The translations under genes and the position numbers were made by a program. The notes under the pieces were generated by a model. That model saw only the letters and a program-made list of their open reading frames with translations, searched no databases and had not been told where the DNA came from. Positions 6,931-11,450 of a stretch of 11,450 nucleotides of DNA are shown here, piece by piece. Position 1 is the first letter of the stretch; each line of letters starts with the position of its first letter. Source of the DNA: Gammaproteobacteria bacterium (GTDB lineage: Bacteria > Pseudomonadota > Gammaproteobacteria > SZUA-21); contig JALUUZ010000239.1 in the NCBI GenBank assembly GCA_027021095.1, forward strand, positions 1 to 11,450. Direction: 5' to 3'.

Positions 6931-8244
6931 ATGTCACTTGAACAACTGAACGCTGTCCCACACCTGACCACTGCACTGAGCGGGCCGCTGCACCACCTCG
7001 AAACCCTTTTGCTGCAATTTCAGAGCCGGATCGAGGCCTGGCTGCGAAATATGTGGTTAAAATATCCTGCGCCGTTCTATACCTCGGTCGATTTGCGTAA
7101 TTCCGGCTTTAAACTGTCACCTGTCGACACAAACCTGTTCCCGGCAGGATTCAACAACCTGAACCGGGCTTTTTTCCCGTTATGTATTCACGCGATCCAG
7201 TCAGCGGTTGAACATTTATGCCCCAAGGCAGCGCAAATAATCATCATACCAGAAAACCATACCAGGAATAAGTATTACCTGGAGAACCTGGCGACACTGC
7301 ACGAAATCATTACAAAAGCCGGGTTCTTAGTCCGTATCGGCTCGATGGACCCCGAACTTGAATCGCCTGTGACGGTCACGCTGCCTTCCGGCAACAAACT
7401 AACCCTCGAACCGCTGATCCGCCACGGGGACAAAATCGGTACCAAGGACTTTACCCCCTGCATGGCGATCCTGAACAACGACCTGTCTTCGGGCGTGCCC
7501 GCGATCCTTAAGGGCACCAGCCAGCCGATCACGCCCCCGCCGGACCTGGGTTGGAGCAACCGCCTGAAATCAGACCATTTCAGACACTACCAGGTCATCG
7601 CCCGTGAGTTTGCCAAGCTGATCGACCTGGACCCGTGGCTGATCGACCCATTATACCGCTACTGCGGCGAAATCAATTTCAAAAAACACGAGGGCGAAAC
7701 CTGTGTCGCAAAGAACACCGAGGCATTGCTCAATGCAATCCAGAAAAAATACGATGAATACAACATCTCCGAACCACCGTTCGTGATCATCAAGGCCGAT
7801 ACCGGCACCTACGGCATGGGAGTCATGACGGTGCACAGCCCCGACGAGGTCCTGGCACTGAACCGCAAACAACGCAACAAGATGTCCTCGGCAAAAGGCG
7901 GGGGTGAAGTTTCAGGCGTCATTCTGCAGGAAGGTGTCTACACCTTTGAGACCTGGGGCAACAACAACGCTGTGGCCGAACCGGTGGTCTATATGATCGA
8001 CCATTTCGTCGTCGGCGGCTTTTACCGGGTCCATGCTGAACGCAGCATCAACCAGAACCTGAACTACCCGGGCATGCAGTTCCAGCCATTGGCCTTTGCC
8101 GAAAGCTGCAGCAATCCCGACCTTGGATTGTCGCCCGACGCGGAACCAAACCGGTTCTATGCCTACGGCGTCATTGCGCGCCTGGCGCAATTGGCCGCGG
8201 CCTGCGAAATCGCCGAGCGCAAAACGCAGCACGTTCCACGATGA
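6931..8244 (+). CDS. gshA: Glutamate-cysteine ligase, Acidithiobacillus/betaproteobacterial type
   Basis: This 437-residue protein matches the glutamate-cysteine ligase family first described in Acidithiobacillus ferrooxidans (TIGR02049/PF08886 type), which is unrelated in sequence to E. coli GshA. It joins glutamate and cysteine using ATP, the first step of glutathione synthesis, in the cytoplasm. Recognisable stretches are SVDLRNSGFKLSPVDTNLFP (51-70), FNNLNRAFFP (about 72-81) and VIIKADTGTYGMGVMTV (285-301), the last like an ATP-grasp phosphate loop with K288; GVILQEGVYTFE and DHFVVGGFYRVH follow. No in-frame start lies upstream of the ATG at 6931, and no clear ribosome site is present. 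Its stop overlaps the gshB start by 4 nt (ATGA), typical of coupled translation. Context with gshB makes the assignment firm. Confidence 0.94.
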   Translation: MSLEQLNAVPHLTTALSGPLHHLETLLLQFQSRIEAWLRNMWLKYPAPFYTSVDLRNSGFKLSPVDTNLFPAGFNNLNRAFFPLCIHAIQSAVEHLCPKAAQIIIIPENHTRNKYYLENLATLHEIITKAGFLVRIGSMDPELESPVTVTLPSGNKLTLEPLIRHGDKIGTKDFTPCMAILNNDLSSGVPAILKGTSQPITPPPDLGWSNRLKSDHFRHYQVIAREFAKLIDLDPWLIDPLYRYCGEINFKKHEGETCVAKNTEALLNAIQKKYDEYNISEPPFVIIKADTGTYGMGVMTVHSPDEVLALNRKQRNKMSSAKGGGEVSGVILQEGVYTFETWGNNNAVAEPVVYMIDHFVVGGFYRVHAERSINQNLNYPGMQFQPLAFAESCSNPDLGLSPDAEPNRFYAYGVIARLAQLAAACEIAERKTQHVPR

Positions 8245-9197
8245 CTTACCGCCTGGGCATCGTCATGGACCCGATCGAGTCGATCAGTGTCTATAAGGAC
8301 AGCAGTTTTGCCATGTTGCTGGCGGCCCAGGCCAGAGGCTGGTCGCTGTACTATATGCAACCCGGTGACCTGTATGTCAACGATGGGCGTGCGCTGGCCA
8401 GTACGCAGCGTATCAGTGTAACCGACGACACCGAACACTGGGTGGACTATACCGGCAGCGAAACACTGCCACTCGGCAGTCTCGATGCGATCCTGATGCG
8501 CAAAGACCCGCCGTTCGACATGGAATACATCTATGCCACGTATATCCTGCAGCTGGCTGAACGGCAAGGAGCACTGGTGGTCAACAGGCCACAGGCCCTG
8601 CGTGACGCCAATGAGAAATTCTTTACCGCCTGGTTTCCCGATTGTTGTGCGCCAACCCTGATCACGCGCAGCAGCACGCAGGTCCGCGAGTTCCTGCAGC
8701 GACATGGACAATTGATATTGAAACCGCTGGACGGGATGGGCGGTGAATCGGTCTTCAAAGTCGATACCGCGGATTCCAATTTCAACGTCATCATGGAATC
8801 ATTGAGCCGGCACGGCACACGATTTGTTATCGCACAGCGGTATATTCCCGAGATCGCCCAAGGCGACAAGCGCATCCTGCTGATCGACGGCGAACCTGTC
8901 CCTTACGCACTGGCGCGCATCCCCGGCCCCGGTGACCACCGCGGCAACCTGGCCGCCGGCGGCACAGGCAAGGGCGTGGCGCTGACTGCGCGTGACCAGG
9001 CGATCTGCCGCCAGGTCGGGCCGGTACTCAAACAGATGGGGCTGGTGTTCGTCGGCCTGGATGTGATCGGCGACTTCCTGACTGAAATCAACGTCACCAG
9101 TCCGACCTGTATCCGTGAACTGGACTCACTTTATCAACTCGACATCGCAGGCACACTGATCGAATGCATAGAACAAAAACTCTCCTCCGCTGGTTGA
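8241..9197 (+). CDS. gshB: Glutathione synthetase
   Basis: This 318-residue ATP-grasp enzyme adds glycine to gamma-glutamylcysteine to give glutathione. It is close in length to E. coli GshB (316). Signatures are RKDPPFDMEYIYATYIL (about 87-103), the glycine-rich loop KPLDGMGGESVFKV (K161 onward), GDKRILLIDGEPVPYALARI (about 213-232), GNLAAGGTGKG, and EINVTSPTCIREL (E282-L294) with the metal-binding acidic and asparagine residues. It begins inside the gshA stop (ATGA overlap) and its last 34 nt overlap the start of apbE, so the three genes form a tight operon. In Pseudomonas gshB lies next to pilG; here gshA is between them. Confidence 0.97.
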   Translation: MTYRLGIVMDPIESISVYKDSSFAMLLAAQARGWSLYYMQPGDLYVNDGRALASTQRISVTDDTEHWVDYTGSETLPLGSLDAILMRKDPPFDMEYIYATYILQLAERQGALVVNRPQALRDANEKFFTAWFPDCCAPTLITRSSTQVREFLQRHGQLILKPLDGMGGESVFKVDTADSNFNVIMESLSRHGTRFVIAQRYIPEIAQGDKRILLIDGEPVPYALARIPGPGDHRGNLAAGGTGKGVALTARDQAICRQVGPVLKQMGLVFVGLDVIGDFLTEINVTSPTCIRELDSLYQLDIAGTLIECIEQKLSSAG

Positions 9198-10237
9198 CAC
9201 TCTGGCTCATGCTGAGCACCGTTTCAGCCCAGCCGGCAACAGCCGGTGCCGACGGTGCTGCCGTCTACAAGCGTAAATTCCTGTCATTCGGCACCTTCGT
9301 CGAACTCATGCTCAGCGGGGTACCACAGTCCACCGCCGAACGGCTGTTCGAGGAAGTCGAAAATGAATTCCGTTATATGCAGAAGGTCTGGTGGCCCTGG
9401 CAGAATGGTGCGCTGCGGCGCATCAATACCCTGCTGCCAAGCAACGAGTGGTTTTCGGTCGCACCCTCGGTGCGCCCGCTGCTGGTGCGCGCACGACAAC
9501 TTGCCCTAAGCAGCGATCACCTGTTCAATCCAGCGATCGGCAAACTGGTCGAACTCTGGGGATTCAACAAGCCCGGCAGCCGGCACGGCAAGATCCCCGA
9601 CCGCGACGCGATCCGCCGCCTGGTCGAGCAGAAACCGCGGATGACCGACATCGAGTTCCGCGGTATCCGGATGCGCGGACACAATCCAAGCGTTTTGATC
9701 GACCTTGGCGCAGTCGCCAAAGGTTATGCGATCGACCGCATCATCAACCTGCTGCAGCACAACGGGGTGCACAACGCGATTCTCAACACCGGCGGCGACC
9801 TCAAGGTCATCGGCACGCGCGGCAGCAGGCCGTGGCGGATCGCGATCCGCCATCCCGACAAAAGAAACCGTCTCATCGCATCGTTCGACGCACGGCCTGG
9901 CGAATCGGTCTTTACCTCGGGCGACTATGAACGCTATTTCATCGCTAACGGCAAACGTTACCATCATATCCTGGATCCGCGTACCGGTTTTCCGGCTGCC
10001 GGGTTTCGTTCCGTCACCGTGATCCATCCCGATGCCACACTGGCCGATGCAGCCGCCACGGCGATTTTCGTGGCCGGTCCGGCACAGTGGCAGCGCATTG
10101 CCCGAAAGATGGGAATCATCCAGGTGCTGATCGTCGATGCACAGGGTCAGCTGCTGATCAGCCGGACCATGCACAAACGTCTGCGGTTTGCCGGGCCTGA
10201 ACCAAGCAGGGTCAGCATCATCACGCTTGGGAAGTGA
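9164..10237 (+). CDS. apbE: ApbE-family FAD:protein FMN transferase, secreted, without lipobox
   Basis: This 357-residue protein has the ApbE signatures: IDLGAVAKGYAIDRI (D180 onward), NTGGDL (208-213), FTSGDYERYF (about 250-259), YHHILDPRTGFPA, and LADAAATAIFV with D295 as a likely Mg2+ ligand. The family moves FMN from FAD onto a Thr/Ser of target flavoproteins such as Rnf/Nqr subunits, outside the cytoplasm; the target here is unknown. Residues 1-22 form a Sec signal peptide with probable cleavage VSA|QP, or ATA|GA a few residues on. There is no cysteine anywhere, so it is not the lipoprotein seen in E. coli. The start at 9164 overlaps gshB by 34 nt. The next ATG (9209) would destroy the signal peptide, so 9164 is preferred despite no ribosome site. 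Confidence 0.93.
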   Translation: MHRTKTLLRWLTLWLMLSTVSAQPATAGADGAAVYKRKFLSFGTFVELMLSGVPQSTAERLFEEVENEFRYMQKVWWPWQNGALRRINTLLPSNEWFSVAPSVRPLLVRARQLALSSDHLFNPAIGKLVELWGFNKPGSRHGKIPDRDAIRRLVEQKPRMTDIEFRGIRMRGHNPSVLIDLGAVAKGYAIDRIINLLQHNGVHNAILNTGGDLKVIGTRGSRPWRIAIRHPDKRNRLIASFDARPGESVFTSGDYERYFIANGKRYHHILDPRTGFPAAGFRSVTVIHPDATLADAAATAIFVAGPAQWQRIARKMGIIQVLIVDAQGQLLISRTMHKRLRFAGPEPSRVSIITLGK

Positions 10238-10276
10238 CCCGCCTGGCGAGCGATACCGGCCTATCCCCCACTTCCC
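10229..10276. repeat. 8-bp inverted repeat spanning the apbE stop codon
   Basis: GGGAAGTG (10229-10236) and CACTTCCC (10269-10276) are exact complements around a 32-nt loop. The left arm contains part of the apbE TGA stop. The right arm is followed by TAAAAAAAA, not a T run, so this is not a standard plus-strand terminator. It might stabilise the mRNA 3' end or be chance. Confidence 0.3.
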
Positions 10277-10294
10277 TAAAAAAAATACACGAAT

Positions 10295-10320
10295 GCTGCG
10301 TCTGCCGGCAGCGGCTTTCT
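10295..10320 (+). terminator. Weak hairpin after apbE, possible terminator
   Basis: GCTGC (10295-10299) can pair with GCAGC (10308-10312) around an 8-nt loop, followed by GGCTTTCT. The stem is short and the T tract interrupted, so termination would be partial at best. The sequence also contains motif copy 2, which may be its real function. Confidence 0.25.
10301..10312. promoter_or_regulatory. TCTGCCGGCAGC, copy 2 of the TCTGC-NN-GCAGA motif
   Basis: It shares 11 consecutive bases with the gshA-leader copy and differs only at the last position. It overlaps the place where a -35 box would be for the extended -10 element at 10322-10330. Confidence 0.45.
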
Positions 10321-10321
10321 T

Positions 10322-10330
10322 TGCTACACT
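10322..10330 (+). promoter_or_regulatory. Extended -10 element TGCTACACT, possible upstream tonB promoter
   Basis: The sequence has a TG-N extension before TACACT, and no -35 hexamer. Such extended -10 promoters can work without a -35. It would start transcription about 210 nt before tonB. Confidence 0.35.
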
Positions 10331-10429
10331 TTAACCAAACGCCGAATTATTCAACACTTTTACAAAACTAAAGGGAATGTTTCTTAACCTCATCTCCCAG
10401 GGATCAGAAAATCCCCAGGAACTGCATGA

Positions 10430-10458
10430 TTGATTCTGCGTGCAGAATAGATTATAAA
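10430..10458 (+). promoter_or_regulatory. Sigma-70 promoter of tonB
   Basis: TTGATT (10430-10435) and TATAAA (10453-10458) are separated by exactly 17 nt, the best -35/-10 pair in the window. Transcription would start near 10465, about 85 nt before the tonB GTG. The spacer contains a perfect 16-bp inverted repeat. Confidence 0.55.
10433..10448. promoter_or_regulatory. Inverted repeat ATTCTGCGTGCAGAAT in the tonB promoter, copy 3 of the motif
   Basis: Two exact 7-bp arms flank GT. The core TCTGCGTGCAGA (10435-10446) fits TCTGC-NN-GCAGA completely. It fills the spacer between the -35 and -10 boxes, where a bound protein would block polymerase or, as with MerR-type regulators, change promoter geometry. 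Confidence 0.5.
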
Positions 10459-10462
10459 CATA

Positions 10463-10476
10463 GTTATCATAATAAC
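10463..10476. promoter_or_regulatory. AT-rich palindrome at the tonB transcription start
   Basis: GTTAT-CATA-ATAAC lies at the expected start site of the tonB promoter. The 19 bases 10459-10477 match the classical E. coli Fur box at 11 positions by my count, which is marginal in AT-rich DNA. Iron control of a tonB gene would be reasonable, but this is inference. Confidence 0.3.
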
Positions 10477-10548
10477 ACTTAACAACCTGTGCCTGGAAAA
10501 ACACCAAGCCCGGCCAAGGTTTGAATCGATTGATCTCAAGGTATTGAT

Positions 10549-11418
10549 GTGGCACTGAAAAGATTGACAACCGAGCGCCTGCGCTCTGTGGTGACTTCCT
10601 CCGACAGAATGAGCTTTACGCTGTTCGTGGCGTTTGCGATCCATATGCTGATTTTCGGCATCATCTTTACACGGCCGGACTACCAATCGGCGAAAATGAG
10701 CACGCTCGATATCACCCTGGTCACCAGCGCCACCGACAAAACCAATAAAAACGCAGACTACTTTGCCCAGGCCAACCAGCTTGGTGCCGGCAATACCAAC
10801 GACAAGACCGACGTACACAAGCGTTCATCGATCGCCAGTGAGCTCAACAACCCCGGGACTTCACCGAAAGAGCAGTTTGCGTCGTCGACCGACAAACAAC
10901 AACAGGGCAAAGACAACGTCCTGACGCAGAAGAATTCCAACCTCGAGGTGTCCAAGTCGGTAGAACAGAACAAGCCCACTGCCGAAGCCAACGTCGACAA
11001 TACCGAGATCATGCTGCGAAAGAAAGACTTGACCCAGCTGCAGCAGGAAATCGAGCAGTTACATACGATCTATACCAGCAAAAAACGCAGTTACAAGATA
11101 CTGGTCGCCAGCACGCGCAAACACAAGGACGCCGCCTACCTGGCGATCTGGCGCCAGCGTGTAAAACGCATCGGACAGCGTTACTATCCTCGTAAGGCCT
11201 TGAAAAAGAATATCAAAGGAAGCGTACTGCTCGATGTCGTGATCAACCAGCGTGGTAAAATACAGGATATCAAGCTGCTGGATTCTTCCGGCCACCGCCT
11301 GCTGGACAAATCTGCCGAAAAGATCGTGCGCCTGGCGGCACCCTATCCAAGGGTCCCGGCAGAAGTCATGGAAGACAAAAAGGTGTTACATATCGTCTAC
11401 CGCTACCAGTTCAAATAG
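10549..11418 (+). CDS. tonB: TonB-family energy transducer, type-IV-pilus-associated (TonB3-like)
   Basis: This 289-residue protein has a cytoplasmic tail, one membrane segment (about 23-41, FTLFVAFAIHMLIFGIIF) with H32 in the position used by TonB to contact ExbB/ExbD, a long periplasmic linker and a C-terminal TonB domain (about 199-289, from AIWRQRVKRIGQRYYP through GSVLLDVVINQRGKI to the end YRYQFK). The motif ADYFAQANQLGAG (about 69-81) and ASTRKHKDAAYL before the domain resemble Pseudomonas TonB3, which is needed for twitching. The linker is rich in N, Q, K, S and D, with only three prolines from residue 50 to 198, unlike the Pro-rich E. coli TonB, and includes a likely coiled coil near 155-185. 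The start is GTG, with AAGGT about 7 nt upstream. No exbB/exbD is nearby. Confidence 0.9.
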   Translation: MALKRLTTERLRSVVTSSDRMSFTLFVAFAIHMLIFGIIFTRPDYQSAKMSTLDITLVTSATDKTNKNADYFAQANQLGAGNTNDKTDVHKRSSIASELNNPGTSPKEQFASSTDKQQQGKDNVLTQKNSNLEVSKSVEQNKPTAEANVDNTEIMLRKKDLTQLQQEIEQLHTIYTSKKRSYKILVASTRKHKDAAYLAIWRQRVKRIGQRYYPRKALKKNIKGSVLLDVVINQRGKIQDIKLLDSSGHRLLDKSAEKIVRLAAPYPRVPAEVMEDKKVLHIVYRYQFK

Positions 11419-11450
11419 TTGTTTTTGCGCAGGGCGGTGCGCGCCGTGCG

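Larger units (their letters stand above)
10238..10548. other. 311-bp gene-free region between apbE and tonB
   Basis: No convincing gene is seen. It holds the right part of the inverted repeat over the apbE stop, a weak GC-rich hairpin, two copies of the TCTGC-NN-GCAGA motif, an extended -10 element, a small hairpin GGGAT-CAGAAA-ATCCC (10400-10415), a well-formed sigma-70 promoter and an AT-rich palindrome. This points to separately regulated transcription of tonB. Confidence 0.6.

Noticed and set aside
8163..8711. 182-codon minus-strand frame opposite the gshA-gshB junction
   Set aside because: It is antisense to two well-supported enzymes and has no recognisable domain.
10377..10433. 18-codon plus-strand frame after AAAGGG, upstream of tonB
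   Set aside because: The AAGGG is only one base from the ATG, too close for initiation, and the peptide has no recognisable feature. The frame overlaps the tonB -35 box.
1..11450. Search for CRISPR arrays, insertion sequences, tRNA genes and phage or defence genes
   Set aside because: No regularly spaced repeats, transposase motifs, tRNA-like folds or defence-type proteins were seen; the window is densely filled by housekeeping and pilus-signalling genes.

Overview
The window looks like chromosomal DNA of a gammaproteobacterium. The left 6.4 kb is a complete run of the Pil-Chp chemosensory genes known from Pseudomonas aeruginosa, in the same order: pilG, pilH, pilI, pilJ, pilK, chpA. The right 4.5 kb carries glutathione synthesis genes and a tonB gene of the type-IV-pilus-associated (TonB3-like) kind. 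P. aeruginosa also has tonB3 and gshB beside pilG, so the neighbourhood is familiar. The glutamate-cysteine ligase is of the Acidithiobacillus/betaproteobacterial type, not the E. coli type, and an apbE gene sits between gshB and tonB. These two points suggest a sulfur-oxidiser-like or otherwise environmental gammaproteobacterium, but the species cannot be read from the sequence.

Layout. Minus strand, read right to left from 6389: pilG and pilH (CheY-like single-domain response regulators), pilI (CheW-like adaptor), pilJ (methyl-accepting transducer), pilK (CheR-like methyltransferase) and the N-terminal 589 codons of chpA (hybrid CheA-like kinase, running off the left edge). A 541-bp gene-free region (6390-6930) separates this operon from the plus-strand genes gshA (6931-8244), gshB (8241-9197) and apbE (9164-10237), which overlap one another and look like one transcription unit. 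A 311-bp gap (10238-10548) precedes tonB (10549-11418). The last 32 bases hold nothing recognisable.

How the parts work together. PilJ, PilI, ChpA, PilG and PilH form a signalling array that controls pilus extension and retraction and, in Pseudomonas, cAMP-linked surface responses. PilK would modify PilJ. GshA and GshB make glutathione in two ATP-dependent steps. ApbE is a predicted periplasmic enzyme that attaches FMN covalently to target flavoproteins. The TonB protein couples the inner-membrane ion gradient to an outer-membrane or envelope partner; its Pseudomonas homologue is needed for twitching.

The least expected signal is non-coding. A 12-bp palindrome of the form TCTGC-NN-GCAGA occurs three times, only in the two gaps that flank gshA-gshB-apbE, and each copy sits at a predicted core promoter: after a TATAAA box before gshA, in the -35 zone of an extended -10 element after apbE, and inside the 17-bp spacer of the best tonB promoter. 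This suggests one unidentified regulator controlling the glutathione/ApbE operon and tonB together. No wholly new protein system is visible.
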